A stretch of DNA of 64,000 bases from AP-15 sp963812675 (GCA_963812675.1 CAWEWR010000006.1:124001-188000), one strand, 5' to 3'. Shown: positions 17,744 to 26,677, counted from the stretch's first letter. Notes: generated by a model from the letters alone, not told the origin. Made by a program: numbers and translations.

Positions 17744-17923
17744 TTACGGGGTTCGCCCCGAACCGCACAGATAGTCGATGGCGGTAGCGGTAAGGAGTAG
17801 TATGAACGCCTGAGCCCCGACCTCCGGCACCTGGAAGCTCATGATCAGGCAAAATATGCCGTACCCGCCGAGGATTGCCGAAAGTGACCGTAACGCCAGC
17901 TGCGACAGCATGAAGCCAAGCAT
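17744..17923 (-). CDS. Small two-helix membrane protein, second of a coupled pair
   Basis: A 59-residue ORF starting MLGFMLSQLALRSLSAILGG with a second hydrophobic segment (AFILLLTATAIDYL). Its ATG overlaps the stop codon of the preceding small ORF (TGATG), so translation is probably coupled. I do not recognise a family. It lies just outside the last mmsA-end repeat and is transcribed towards it. Confidence 0.45.
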   Translation of the reverse strand: MLGFMLSQLALRSLSAILGGYGIFCLIMSFQVPEVGAQAFILLLTATAIDYLCGSGRTP

Positions 17924-18135
17924 CAACAGCCGCCTTCCCGGTAAGCGGCGCGGACAGCCGGCGCGAAGGCGACGAAGAACCGGGCGCGGATCTCCATGCA
18001 GCTGCGGATGACGAGCAGTGCGACCGCAGCATCCAGCGCCAGCGTCAACAGCAGCGGCGCGGTGCTCACGCCAAATACCGTGATCAAGGCGTCGACCACG
18101 ACGAACCACCCGAAAAGGCGCCAGAACCGCCGCAA
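17923..18135 (-). CDS. Small two-helix membrane protein, first of a coupled pair
   Basis: A protein of about 70 residues with two predicted membrane helices (WRLFGWFVVVDALITVFGV and LLLTLALDAAVALLVI) and a short basic tail ending in AAYREGGC. There is no ATG or GTG close to the first helix; TTG 18135 is preceded by AGGGAGAGG at good spacing, so I chose it. The frame is open further upstream without similarity. An AT-rich stretch (AATTTATTAGAATTTAAT) upstream may hold the promoter. No family recognised; the pair may form a small membrane complex. Confidence 0.45.
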   Translation of the reverse strand: MRRFWRLFGWFVVVDALITVFGVSTAPLLLTLALDAAVALLVIRSCMEIRARFFVAFAPAVRAAYREGGC

Positions 18136-18293
18136 CTGCCTCTCCCTAGCCGAACCATTAAATTCTAATAAATTTTGACGCTCCTTTCTCGGAAATTGAT
18201 AGTTAAGCCGGTCGAGGGTGAGCGAAAAGTTCGGCTGAGCGGTTCGCAGGGCCGAGGGCAGCACGCGTTGGGGCGCTGCCGCCCTGGATGGCG

Positions 18294-19649
18294 TTAGTCG
18301 GAAATATCGGCCGCCTCGCGCGCGGCGGACGTCATTTCGGGCGGCGGACCGCAGGGGAGAGTCTCGGGCGCGATCCGAATTTCGGTAGTGAATTTGAATG
18401 GAAAGGGGCCGCCGCTCGCGAAGGTCAACTCGACAAAATATGCGACCCAACCGCGCGCGGGCTCGGACACTCTCGCCCTATAGGTCCCGTCGTCACCGGC
18501 TTCCAAGAGATAGCGCCGGTAGGCCGGCCCGATCGTCTCTAGCCGGAAGTCACGCGCCTCGGAGTTTGATGCCTGCCATAGCACTGCGGCGAGCGGGCGC
18601 TCCACAGTCTCTACCTCGATCACCCCATCGGGCGCGAAGCTCCACGAGAACTTCGGGCGGAGCTGGTCCGCAACAATCGAATAGTAAAACGCCAGCACGC
18701 TCTCCCGCGCGTCGCTGCCCTTCAGCGAGTGGTCGGTGTTCGGCACATAACGAAGGTATTTCTCGCCGATCAGCGCATCGAAATAAAACCTCGAAGAGTC
18801 CGGTAGGAAATATTGGTCGCCCGCAGAATTGACCACGAATTTAGGCAAGCTGAGCCGATCGCGATAGGCAAACGGGTCCTCTATCTCCAGGAGCGAGGCC
18901 AGCTCGGCAGTGCCCGCCCAGCGCATGATGCCGGAGGCCTGATAGGCCGCAATCGCCGGCGCCCAGAAGCCGTAGGCGCGATAGTGGTGCTCGAAGGAGG
19001 CCTCGATATTGAGCAGGTCGATGACCACCGGAACGACCGCAGCGACGCGTCTGTCGACCGCTGCCGCGGTCCAGGCCGTCCAGCCGCGTTTCGACGCTCC
19101 CGCCAGGACAAACCTGCCGATTTCGACACCGCCGCCTGCGGGGCTGCGGCAGAAGCCGGTGACCGCGTCCATTGCGCGCACGACGCTCTTCGTCATTGGC
19201 AGCCGCAACGGCCAAGTTTCGTCGCCGGTCCGCAAGTAGTTGTCCCAGCTATAGGCGATGATGCCGTCCTCGGCCCGTGGTCCGGTCTCACCCGCAAAGG
19301 TCAATGGCTGATTTGGCACCATGCGCAGCTCGGCAGTGACCGATCGGGTCATCACCGCCGCAATCGCCAGCAGCGGGTTCGCCCGGGCTGGCGCCGGCTT
19401 GTCGTTCGAACCGCCGGCGATAACCAACAGCGCCGTATCGTTGGCGATCTCGTCGGGCACGACGAGCCTCAACCAGTGCTGCCAGCGCGGCCGGTCCACC
19501 TCGCTCTCATTGCGCCAGCGCTGCGAGACGAGTTCCAGAAGGTGAGTGGTGTAGCCGCTGCCCGGTAGCGCTGCGGCCGCCTTCCACCGATAGCTCGGAT
19601 CGGGCAATGCCACATAGCGTTCGAGCGGGTTCAAGCCGGCTGAAACCAT
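18294..19649 (-). CDS. PhoPQ-activated pathogenicity-related (PqaA-type) alpha/beta-hydrolase
   Basis: A 451-residue protein of the PhoPQ-activated protein family. The N-terminus carries LERYVALPDPSYRW, the usual family start. The nucleophile elbow is GASKRGW (about residue 178), and the later motifs VVNSAGDQYFLPDSS and YVPNTDHSL supply the probable acid and histidine. No signal peptide is visible with this start although relatives are often secreted, so the real start might lie elsewhere or the protein is cytoplasmic. The substrate is unknown in the family. It is a single gene with no obvious operon partner. Confidence 0.82.
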   Translation of the reverse strand: MVSAGLNPLERYVALPDPSYRWKAAAALPGSGYTTHLLELVSQRWRNESEVDRPRWQHWLRLVVPDEIANDTALLVIAGGSNDKPAPARANPLLAIAAVMTRSVTAELRMVPNQPLTFAGETGPRAEDGIIAYSWDNYLRTGDETWPLRLPMTKSVVRAMDAVTGFCRSPAGGGVEIGRFVLAGASKRGWTAWTAAAVDRRVAAVVPVVIDLLNIEASFEHHYRAYGFWAPAIAAYQASGIMRWAGTAELASLLEIEDPFAYRDRLSLPKFVVNSAGDQYFLPDSSRFYFDALIGEKYLRYVPNTDHSLKGSDARESVLAFYYSIVADQLRPKFSWSFAPDGVIEVETVERPLAAVLWQASNSEARDFRLETIGPAYRRYLLEAGDDGTYRARVSEPARGWVAYFVELTFASGGPFPFKFTTEIRIAPETLPCGPPPEMTSAAREAADISD

Positions 19650-19895
19650 GACGCCGCTAACGCGGCTCGACGGCAGAAGTTCTTGGACGACGCGCCAGAA
19701 TCAACCGACCAAGAGGTATTCCTTAACCCTGAGGCAGCTCGTTCAATGCGGTTGCCAGAACACCTTGATCGGCTCACCCATCCCTTGCCCTCTCGGCATT
19801 TGTCGCGCCGATCCTAGGACGCGATTTCGGGCTTTGCAACGCGGTGCGAGCCCGGCCTATTCTCCGACCGAATTTTCACCCGAACGGAGGAAGCG

Positions 19896-20312
19896 ATGAC
19901 GGTTGTACGGGCAAATGCACGGGCGACGAGGCGCGGCGCGGCGGAAAATTTCACCGGCGAGGTGTTTCAGGACGAGGTGCTCGTCGGCCAGGCGCCGTCG
20001 CGCATGCGGGCGACGGTCGTCTCGTTCACCCCGGGCGCCCGCACCGGCTGGCATTCCCATCCGGTCGGCCAGACGCTTTATTGCCTCTCCGGCGTCGGCC
20101 GCATCTGTATCGGCAAAGGCTCGCGGCCGCAGGCAATCTACCCCGGAGACACCGTGATGATCCCGCCCGATACGATGCACTGGCATGGCGCCGCGCCGGA
20201 TCGGCTGTTCGCCCATCTGGCGATGTCGGAAAACGGCGAGCAGGGCCAAGGCACTACTTGGGCCGAGCACGTCAGCGACAGCGATTACAAGATGGAACCC
20301 GCCACCACCTGA
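19896..20312 (+). CDS. Cupin-domain protein
   Basis: A 138-residue single-domain cupin. Cupin motif 1 is GWHSHPVGQTLYCLSG and motif 2 is PGDTVMIPPDTMHWHGA, giving a His-rich metal site. Similar proteins are often fused to or next to carboxymuconolactone decarboxylase-like enzymes, but none adjoins here. A GGAGGAAG ribosome-binding site lies just upstream of ATG 19896. Function is probably binding or isomerising a small oxidised carbon compound; the substrate cannot be told. Confidence 0.8.
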   Translation: MTVVRANARATRRGAAENFTGEVFQDEVLVGQAPSRMRATVVSFTPGARTGWHSHPVGQTLYCLSGVGRICIGKGSRPQAIYPGDTVMIPPDTMHWHGAAPDRLFAHLAMSENGEQGQGTTWAEHVSDSDYKMEPATT

Positions 20313-20326
20313 CGAAAGCGGTCGGT

Positions 20327-21472
20327 TCAGCCTAGGGTCCCCGCGGCGCGCAGTGCCGCGATCTCGGCCGGTTCGAGCCAGCCGGCGAGCGCGGCTTCGG
20401 CTGCGTCACCGCGGCCCGGCGGCTGGGGCGGGATCGGCAGATCGGGTATCGTGCGGCTGAATCGCGGCGCCGGCGCCGGCTGGACGATCCCGTCGATCTC
20501 GACATAGGTCTGGCGCGCCGCGTTGTGCGGGTGCCGCGACGCCTCGTCGGTCGTCAGCACCGGCGCAAAGCACGCGTCGGTGCCTTCGAGCAGATCGCAC
20601 CATGCCTCGCAGGTCCGGGTTTTGAACAGCGCCGCCAGCCGGGTGTGCGCCGCGGGCCACTGCTCGCGGTCCATTTGCGGCGGCAACGTTGCCGGATCGA
20701 GGTCGAGGCGGCGCAGCAATTCGGCGTAGAACTTGCCCTCGATCGGCGCGATCGAGATCCACCGCCCGTCGGCGCATTCGTAGACATTGTAGAAATGGGC
20801 GCCGGTGTCGAGATGGTTGGTGCCGCGCTCGTGCGTCGCGAGACCGGCGGCGACCATGCCGTGGAAGGCCGTCATCAGCGAGGCGGCGCCGTCGACCATC
20901 GCGGCATCGACGACTTGGCCCCGCCCCGAACGTTTTGCGTCGAGGATGGCGCAGACTATCCCAAATGCGAGATAGAGGGCGCCGCCGGCGAAGTCGCCGA
21001 TCAGGTTCAACGGCGGGGTCGGCGGCTGCCCGCGCCGCCCGAAAGCGTGCAACGCGCCGACCAGCGAGATGTAGTTGATGTCGTGCCCCGCCGCGTGCGC
21101 CAGCGGCCCGTCCTGGCCCCAGCCGGTCACTCGGCCATAGACGAGACGCGGGTTGCGGGCGAGGCAGTCTTCGGGGCCGAGGCCGAGCCGCTCGGTGACG
21201 CCGGGGCGGAACCCCTCGATCAGCGCGTCGGCGTGCTCGACGAGGCGCAGTGCGAGAGCCTTCCCATCCGGGCTCTTCAGGTCGAGCGCCAAAGCCCGGC
21301 GGCCGCGCAATAAAAGGTCGTAGCGCAGCTCGCGGTGAAGCCCGAGATCGCTCGGCTCCGGCCGGTCGATGCGCAACACCGTCGCGCCCAGATCGGCGAG
21401 CAGCATTGCGCACATCGGCCCGGGGCCGATACCGGTGAGCTCCACGACCTTGATGCCGGCGAGCGGTCCCAT
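20327..21472 (-). CDS. CaiB/BaiF family CoA-transferase (alpha-methylacyl-CoA racemase-like)
   Basis: A 381-residue class III CoA-transferase-fold protein. The start PLAGIKVVELTGIGPGPM and the CoA-binding segment DLKSPDGKALALRLVEHAD are typical, and the catalytic Asp lies in LIGDFAGGALYLAFG (about residue 155). The motifs GHDINYISLVGAL and SGRGQVVDAAMVDGAASL favour the racemase (AMACR) subgroup, which epimerises 2-methyl-branched acyl-CoA for beta-oxidation. ATG 21472 is preferred over upstream in-frame ATGs because AAAGG precedes it at 7 bases. It is divergent from the Rieske protein gene. Confidence 0.86.
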   Translation of the reverse strand: MGPLAGIKVVELTGIGPGPMCAMLLADLGATVLRIDRPEPSDLGLHRELRYDLLLRGRRALALDLKSPDGKALALRLVEHADALIEGFRPGVTERLGLGPEDCLARNPRLVYGRVTGWGQDGPLAHAAGHDINYISLVGALHAFGRRGQPPTPPLNLIGDFAGGALYLAFGIVCAILDAKRSGRGQVVDAAMVDGAASLMTAFHGMVAAGLATHERGTNHLDTGAHFYNVYECADGRWISIAPIEGKFYAELLRRLDLDPATLPPQMDREQWPAAHTRLAALFKTRTCEAWCDLLEGTDACFAPVLTTDEASRHPHNAARQTYVEIDGIVQPAPAPRFSRTIPDLPIPPQPPGRGDAAEAALAGWLEPAEIAALRAAGTLG

Positions 21473-21678
21473 GTTCTGCCTTTCCATTCGTGCGATGGTC
21501 GGGGACTCGAATAGCATCGATCATGACGATTTGGCCAACGCTCTCGCGGTCGCCCTGACTGGCCTCGGCAGAAGCCTCGATAGAAAGCTTTTGACGGCGT
21601 TGGCGCAGCCGGTCCAATCTGACGCGGCCGTCGGCGGTTTGCGGGCGGACCCGAGATTTCACAACGGACCCGCCCGCG

Positions 21679-22569
21679 ATGGATCTGCCTGCCAGCGTCA
21701 TGGACCTCGGAGAACAGCTCCGCGGAGACCGCGAAATCGTGCCCGACCCGGCGTTGTTTTCGGACCCACAAGTATTCGCCGCCGAGCGTGAGCGGATCTT
21801 TCAGCGGTCGGTCATGGCGCTCGACCACGAGACGCGCCTTTCCGAGGATGGCCGTTGGTTTCGCTGTGATGCCGCCGGGCGCTCTATCCTGGTAACCAGA
21901 GAGGCCGGAGGGCGCCTCAATGCGCTGCGCAACGTCTGCATTCACGCCGGCTACCCGGTGTGCGAGGCGGAGGAGGGTTCGGCCGAGCGGTTGATGTGCC
22001 TTTATCACGGGTGGGAGTACGCGCTCGACGGAAGGCTCGTCGAGCCCGAGCTGTCGTCGCGCATCGACCCGGCGCGGCTGCGTCTCGCCAGCTACCCGGT
22101 ACGCATTTGCAATGGACTGATCTTTGCCGATCCTCCCGGCGCGACTGCGGCTGCGGTGAACTCCGTGCCCGCTTGGCTGACGGCGGCGACAGTAATGCGG
22201 CGGTCGCGCTATAAAACAAACTGGAATTGGAAATACCTGCGCCACTTTTTGCAGGCGGCGCCGCACCTCTTTTTCGACGGTTTGCCCGACGAATGCCAAG
22301 AAATCGGCCCTCTCGACTTGCTGTTCGCGCAGTCGCGGCGGGCAGTCCTGCTCCGCGTCATTCCGAAATTTGCCGAGCAGACCGACTTTCAGGTGATCGA
22401 CATGATGGCGGGAGAAAACCGGCGCAGCGCCGAATCCGAGACCGGCTCGGATCCGTTCGCCGAGCGGCTACGTGCGGCGGACACTTCGTTCTCATGGTTC
22501 AATAGCGATTTCGCCCAATGGTATTGGTCGCTGATGTGGGGAAAGTCCGAAGCCGATCCGCTCGGATGA
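21679..22569 (+). CDS. Rieske [2Fe-2S] oxygenase-type protein
   Basis: A 296-residue protein with a clear Rieske domain: C87, H89, C107 and H110 form CxH-x17-CxxH. The C-terminal half should be the SRPBCC catalytic domain of ring-hydroxylating oxygenases, seen from NWNWKYLRHFLQAAPHLFFD onward. However, the usual NFxExYH...H iron-site pattern is not evident and the protein is about 100 residues shorter than typical alpha subunits. It may be a diverged oxygenase, a demethylase-type enzyme or a Rieske electron carrier. No reductase or ferredoxin gene is adjacent. Start at ATG 21679; ATG 21700 is possible. Confidence 0.75.
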   Translation: MDLPASVMDLGEQLRGDREIVPDPALFSDPQVFAAERERIFQRSVMALDHETRLSEDGRWFRCDAAGRSILVTREAGGRLNALRNVCIHAGYPVCEAEEGSAERLMCLYHGWEYALDGRLVEPELSSRIDPARLRLASYPVRICNGLIFADPPGATAAAVNSVPAWLTAATVMRRSRYKTNWNWKYLRHFLQAAPHLFFDGLPDECQEIGPLDLLFAQSRRAVLLRVIPKFAEQTDFQVIDMMAGENRRSAESETGSDPFAERLRAADTSFSWFNSDFAQWYWSLMWGKSEADPLG

Positions 22570-22575
22570 TCGCGC

Positions 22576-24759
22576 TCACAAGTGTGGGTGGGCTTGGTCC
22601 GTCTCCGCGGCGGCCGGATCTCTTCGACGCGCCGGGCGCGGATGGGGGACCCAGGGACGGTCGCCGCGGCTCTCATTCGCGCTCTCTACCGTAATCCCGC
22701 CGCTGTCGAGCCACAGCGCCACGGCGCCGTGCCGCCATGAATCGATCCGGTCGACGACCGGCATCATCGATCGGCAGGAAAAGCCGGCCGGCACTTGGCT
22801 GACGATCGCATCGAACCCGGTACATCTGATCGGCAGCGCGGCTTCGCCGGTGGCGATTGCAACACGGCGGCCGCGCGCCGTGTAGACGCACAACTCACCG
22901 GCGCAGTCGAGGTCGCCTTCCGCCGTTCTCCCGGCGGCGGGCCAGGCTTGCAACGCCGCGCCGGTCTCGGAGGCGAAGAAAGAGCGCACGATCTTCTCGC
23001 CCTTGTCGGCGGAGATGAAATAATCTCCGTCGGGAGCCCGCGCCGCGACAAAGCGCCCGCCATCGGCGATCAGGATGTCGGGTGGCCGGATCAGCCACAT
23101 GCTGGTAAAGCCCGCGGCGATCGCGACCATACCCCAGCGCCGCCAAGGGCCCTGCCACAAACAGAGCCACAACCCGCCGAACGAAATCAGCAGCAGACCC
23201 TCCGGTGGTAGTCGCGGCATCGCCCAGACATCGCCCGGCAGGGCGGAGATGTGCTCGGCGACCCAGATCGTAATGTCGATCCCCCAGCCCATCGGCACCA
23301 GCGCCAGCCGCTCGAGGCCGAACGGCATCAACAGGCAAGTCACCACTCCCCAGGGCAATGTCCACATCGCGCTCAACGGCACCGCAATGACATTGGCGAG
23401 TGGCGAGTAAAGCGCGAGATGGTGGAAATGGTAGATCGAATAGGGGTAGGTGCCCAAGGTCGCGACCACGGTCGTGACCACCACACCCCCGCAATAACCC
23501 AGCACCTTTCCCGACACCGAGCGGCTGTGCAACAGCCGGCCGAGCCGGGCGCCATAGGTCTCGTATACGGCAATCAGCGCGACAACCGCGCCGAACGACA
23601 TCTGAAAGCTCACGCCGACGAGGATGGCGGGGTCGATGACGAGGACGACCGCGGCGGCGATTGCGCAGACCCGCATCGAGATCCGCAGCCGGTCGATGAT
23701 GATCGCCCCGAAGACGAGGCCGTTCATGATAAAGGCCCGCTGGGTCGGGATCGCAGCGCCCGAGAGCAGCAGATAGCAGGCGAGCACGACGAGCGTCGCG
23801 CACGCGGCGATTTTCTTGATCGGATAGCGCAACGCGATCGGCGGGATCAGCGCCAACCCGCCGCGTACGGCGAAAAACACAAAAGCGCCGACGAGCCCGA
23901 GGTGCAAGCCGGCGATCGCCAGCAGGTGCGACAGACCGGTATCACGAAAGGCTTGCTTCACCTCTTCCGTGATCGCGCCGCGTTTGCCGGTAATCAGCGC
24001 GGAAGCGACGCCCCCGGTCGAGCCAGGAAGGACGGCGGCGATCCGCCGCGTCATTTCGGTGCGAAGCTGCCGCAGGCCCTCGCGCCACCCGCCTTCGCTC
24101 TCCGGCCCGGCCGCCCGATGCGCGCCGCCAAACGTGTACCCGACCGCACCGATGCCGGCGAAATAAAGCTCGCGCTGGAAGTCGCGCCCGCCCGGCAAAA
24201 TCTGGGCGGGCACCGGATAGAGCATCGCCTTGAGGCTGACGCGGTCGCCGGGGTTGAGCTCGTCGCTGCTTGGCAGAATATGCACGCGCAGACGGCGCGG
24301 CCGGTCGCTCGCATCGACGCCAGACAACGGATCGGCGTCGACCACGATGCGCCAGCCCTTCTCCACCAGATCGATATCGACAACTCGTCCGGTGACGGCG
24401 AGCGGCCCGAGGTGCCGTTGCAGCATCGGCGCCTCGCGTTCCCAGGCGGTCTCCCGCATCAGCGCAAAACCCGCGGCAAAGACCGTGAAGGCGAGCGCCG
24501 CTTCACGCCACACCCGATGCCGCCGCACCGCGATCATCGAGCCGACACCGGCAATTGCCGCAGCGGCGCCGGGCCATAAGGGAGGCTCGACCTTCAGGAG
24601 AAAGTAAACGCCGATCCCCGCGCCGAAAAATACCGGCAACCATAAGAGACGTCGCTCGCCCTCGGCGACCAGGCGATCGGCAAGCGCTCCGAAAAGCCGG
24701 GCGCGCCATTCCGCCATCGGCCCGAGCCAACCGCCCGCGATCGTCGTATCCGCCATCAT
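22576..24759 (-). CDS. comEC: ComEC/Rec2 family DNA-uptake channel protein
   Basis: A 727-residue polytopic membrane protein. It has an N-terminal DUF4131-type region with two helices, an OB-like domain (VTGRVVDIDLVEKGWRI), then the Competence domain with the family signature GLSHLLAIAGLHLGLVG (about residue 280) and many helices up to residue 590. The C-terminal region retains only a reduced, non-metal-binding version of the metallo-beta-lactamase part, as is usual in alphaproteobacteria. ComEC imports single-stranded DNA in competent cells. No other competence genes are in the window. Confidence 0.87.
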   Translation of the reverse strand: MMADTTIAGGWLGPMAEWRARLFGALADRLVAEGERRLLWLPVFFGAGIGVYFLLKVEPPLWPGAAAAIAGVGSMIAVRRHRVWREAALAFTVFAAGFALMRETAWEREAPMLQRHLGPLAVTGRVVDIDLVEKGWRIVVDADPLSGVDASDRPRRLRVHILPSSDELNPGDRVSLKAMLYPVPAQILPGGRDFQRELYFAGIGAVGYTFGGAHRAAGPESEGGWREGLRQLRTEMTRRIAAVLPGSTGGVASALITGKRGAITEEVKQAFRDTGLSHLLAIAGLHLGLVGAFVFFAVRGGLALIPPIALRYPIKKIAACATLVVLACYLLLSGAAIPTQRAFIMNGLVFGAIIIDRLRISMRVCAIAAAVVLVIDPAILVGVSFQMSFGAVVALIAVYETYGARLGRLLHSRSVSGKVLGYCGGVVVTTVVATLGTYPYSIYHFHHLALYSPLANVIAVPLSAMWTLPWGVVTCLLMPFGLERLALVPMGWGIDITIWVAEHISALPGDVWAMPRLPPEGLLLISFGGLWLCLWQGPWRRWGMVAIAAGFTSMWLIRPPDILIADGGRFVAARAPDGDYFISADKGEKIVRSFFASETGAALQAWPAAGRTAEGDLDCAGELCVYTARGRRVAIATGEAALPIRCTGFDAIVSQVPAGFSCRSMMPVVDRIDSWRHGAVALWLDSGGITVESANESRGDRPWVPHPRPARRRDPAAAETDQAHPHL

Positions 24760-24955
24760 CGCCCCGCCGCTCGCGCAATACGAGCTTAACGGGCCGTCTG
24801 GTTAATTTATAGTCGTATTTCCGCTAATTTTAGCGGTATCACGCGAGACCGGCAGAGTTCGACATGAAAGCCGGTCTTTTCAGCCTTTCGAGTACGCAGC
24901 CGATGCAGCTAAGGACGACAGCGAATTCCGAACAGACCGAAGCGCCAACCCCAAT

Positions 24956-25047
24956 CGTCATTGCGAGCAGAGCGAAGCAAACCCGGGCCGCGGGGCGCTC
25001 GATCGGCCGAAATTGCTTCGTCGCGAAGCCGCTCCTCGCAATGACAG
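24956..25047. repeat. Dispersed palindromic repeat CGTCATTGCGAG...CTCGCAATGACAG
   Basis: The two ends, CGTCATTGCGAGCAGAGCGA and TCGCAATGACAGCG, form a long inverted repeat with GAAGCAA/TTGCTTC inside. It is the widely known proteobacterial intergenic repeat in which ATTGCGAGGAGCGAAGC is repeated in both orientations. It lies between comEC and the aminotransferase gene, both transcribed leftwards. The rest of the 24760-25072 gap shows no gene. Confidence 0.65.
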
Positions 25048-25072
25048 CGTGCCAATTTGGTCGATACCTGCG

Positions 25073-26452
25073 CTAAATCTCGCCTTCCTGCCGCAGCATG
25101 CGAACCGTGTTGCGCAGCGCTTTTACTGTGTCTTCGAGCTCGGCCTCCCCATGGGTCGCCGACGTGATGCCGCCTGGGCTGCCGCTGAAATCGACCCCGC
25201 CGGTCATCATCGCCAGCCGGAATTTGTGAACCAAGCCGGCCTGACTTTTCCCGGCGAGGGCAGAGGCCGGCTGTGCGAGCGGATCGAAGCGGGTCGGCAC
25301 GATGGCGCTGCGGTCGGGGTTCGTGAAGAAATGGAAGTTGGAAAACATGCCGTAAGCCGCCCACGGCACGTGCTCCTCCTCGAACACCTCGTTGACCCGG
25401 CTGCGCAGGCTGTCGGCATAGCTGTTGGCATCGGCACAAGCATCGGTCGTGCCGACGATTTCGAGCGCCGCGACCCCGGCGGCGGCCGAGAGCGGGTTGG
25501 CGTTGAACGTGCCCTGATGCGAGATCTTCTCGCGGTCGGACGCCTTGGTGACCTGGAAGTCGAGGAGGTCGAGGATGTCCTTGCGGCCGGTCACGGCACC
25601 CCCCGGCAACCCGCCGGCCAGGATCTTCGCCAATGTCGTCAGATCCGGCCGGATGCCGTATTCGGCCTGTGCACCGCCCGGCGAGACGCGGAAGCCGGTT
25701 ACGACCTCGTCGAAGATCAGCACCACGCCGTGCCGCCGGGTCAATTCACGCAGCTCCGTCAGGAACTTGGGATCGATCGGCAGCTGCGCGCCGTGGGCGC
25801 CGGTCGGCTCGATGATCGCGGCCGCCACGTCTTTGTTTTCATCGAGCAGGCGGGCGAGCCCATCGGCGTCGTTCTGCTCGGCCAACAGCACACCGCCGGC
25901 GACACCGGGCAAAACGCCGGGCGTCGGGCTGCCGTCGAAATGGCTCGCATAGCCCGAGGTCATGTGGTCGTGCCAGCCGTGGAAATGGTGCTTGAAACGG
26001 ATGATCTTTGACTTGCCGGTGAAGGCGCGGGAGAGCCGCAGCGCCATCAATGTGGCTTCGGTGCCCGACGACGTGAAGCGCACCCGCTCGGCCGAGGGGA
26101 CGAGCTTCAACACCCATTCGGCCCAGGCGATCTCGGTCTCGTGCGACGCGCCGAAATGGGTGCCGCGCTCGATCTGGCGGTTGACGGCCTCCACGACTTT
26201 CGGATGGCCATGGCCGAGCAGGAGCGCACCGTGGCCGCCGAAATAATCGACGTAGCAATTGCCGTCGACGTCCCATTTCCGCGGCCCCTGGGCGCGGGTG
26301 ATGTAAAGCCCGTAGGGCTCGATGTAGCGGGAATCATGCGTGACACCGCTCGGGAACAGCCGGCTCGCCTTCTCGGAGGCGGCCGCCGAACCCGAGGTCG
26401 CGGCGCGATAGGCGGCGATGATCGGCGAATTTGTCGTGAGGGTGTCGGGCAT
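25073..26452 (-). CDS. Class III aminotransferase, glutamate-1-semialdehyde aminomutase-like
   Basis: A 459-residue PLP enzyme of the GSA-aminomutase (HemL) branch. It shows TSSGTEATLMALRLSRAFTG (PLP phosphate-binding turn), HHFHGWHDH, the Asp in LIFDEVVTGFR and the Schiff-base Lys in LTTLAKILAGGLPGG. True HemL proteins are a little shorter and more conserved, so this may be a paralogue acting on another amino ketone. ATG 26452 was chosen because GGAGTG lies 7 bases upstream. A 23-codon ORF and a terminator hairpin lie between its probable promoter and the start codon, so expression may be attenuated. Confidence 0.8.
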   Translation of the reverse strand: MPDTLTTNSPIIAAYRAATSGSAAASEKASRLFPSGVTHDSRYIEPYGLYITRAQGPRKWDVDGNCYVDYFGGHGALLLGHGHPKVVEAVNRQIERGTHFGASHETEIAWAEWVLKLVPSAERVRFTSSGTEATLMALRLSRAFTGKSKIIRFKHHFHGWHDHMTSGYASHFDGSPTPGVLPGVAGGVLLAEQNDADGLARLLDENKDVAAAIIEPTGAHGAQLPIDPKFLTELRELTRRHGVVLIFDEVVTGFRVSPGGAQAEYGIRPDLTTLAKILAGGLPGGAVTGRKDILDLLDFQVTKASDREKISHQGTFNANPLSAAAGVAALEIVGTTDACADANSYADSLRSRVNEVFEEEHVPWAAYGMFSNFHFFTNPDRSAIVPTRFDPLAQPASALAGKSQAGLVHKFRLAMMTGGVDFSGSPGGITSATHGEAELEDTVKALRNTVRMLRQEGEI

Positions 26453-26518
26453 GGCGGTCACTCCTCGAGCGGCAGAGGCTTTGACGATGTTAGGCGCAAT
26501 GCCGGGCTGGGCCAATGA

Positions 26519-26544
26519 GAAAGGCCGCCCGAGGGCGGCCTTTC
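26519..26544 (-). terminator. Strong GC-rich hairpin, probable intrinsic terminator or attenuator
   Basis: GAAAGGCCGCCC at 26519-26530 and GGGCGGCCTTTC at 26533-26544 form a perfect 12-bp stem with a 2-base loop. On the minus strand the 3' arm ends in CCTTTC, followed by TCATTGG, a weak T-tract. It lies 48 bases after the small ORF and 66 bases before the aminotransferase start codon. Confidence 0.7.
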
Positions 26545-26590
26545 CGTTAACCGATAACCGGCGGCCAATCACGGCCGCGAGCCGTCGCCC

Positions 26591-26662
26591 TCAGGCGAGG
26601 ACCTCCAGCTGGGTGGGGATCCTGGTCACGGCAGCGGATGACCGCGGTTTAGGGATAGACAC
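26591..26662 (-). CDS. 23-residue leader-type peptide with near-perfect Shine-Dalgarno
   Basis: A GTG-initiated ORF encoding MSIPKPRSSAAVTRIPTQLE plus VLA and a TGA stop. The start is preceded directly by AAAGGAGGTGATCCT, complementary over at least 13 bases to the 3' end of bacterial 16S rRNA, with 7 bases between GGAGG and GTG. That degree of match is very unlikely by chance. The ORF is followed by the terminator at 26519-26544 and then the aminotransferase gene. It is basic and Pro-rich with no run of a single regulatory amino acid. It may be a translated leader or an independent small-protein gene; I do not recognise a family. Confidence 0.6.
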   Translation of the reverse strand: MSIPKPRSSAAVTRIPTQLEVLA

Positions 26663-26677
26663 AGGATCACCTCCTTT
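26663..26677 (-). promoter_or_regulatory. Extended Shine-Dalgarno sequence
   Basis: On the minus strand the sequence reads AAAGGAGGTGATCCT immediately before the GTG start of the 23-codon ORF. It matches the anti-Shine-Dalgarno end of 16S rRNA (GATCACCTCCTTT) almost completely, far beyond the 4-6 bases seen at other genes in this window. Confidence 0.75.
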
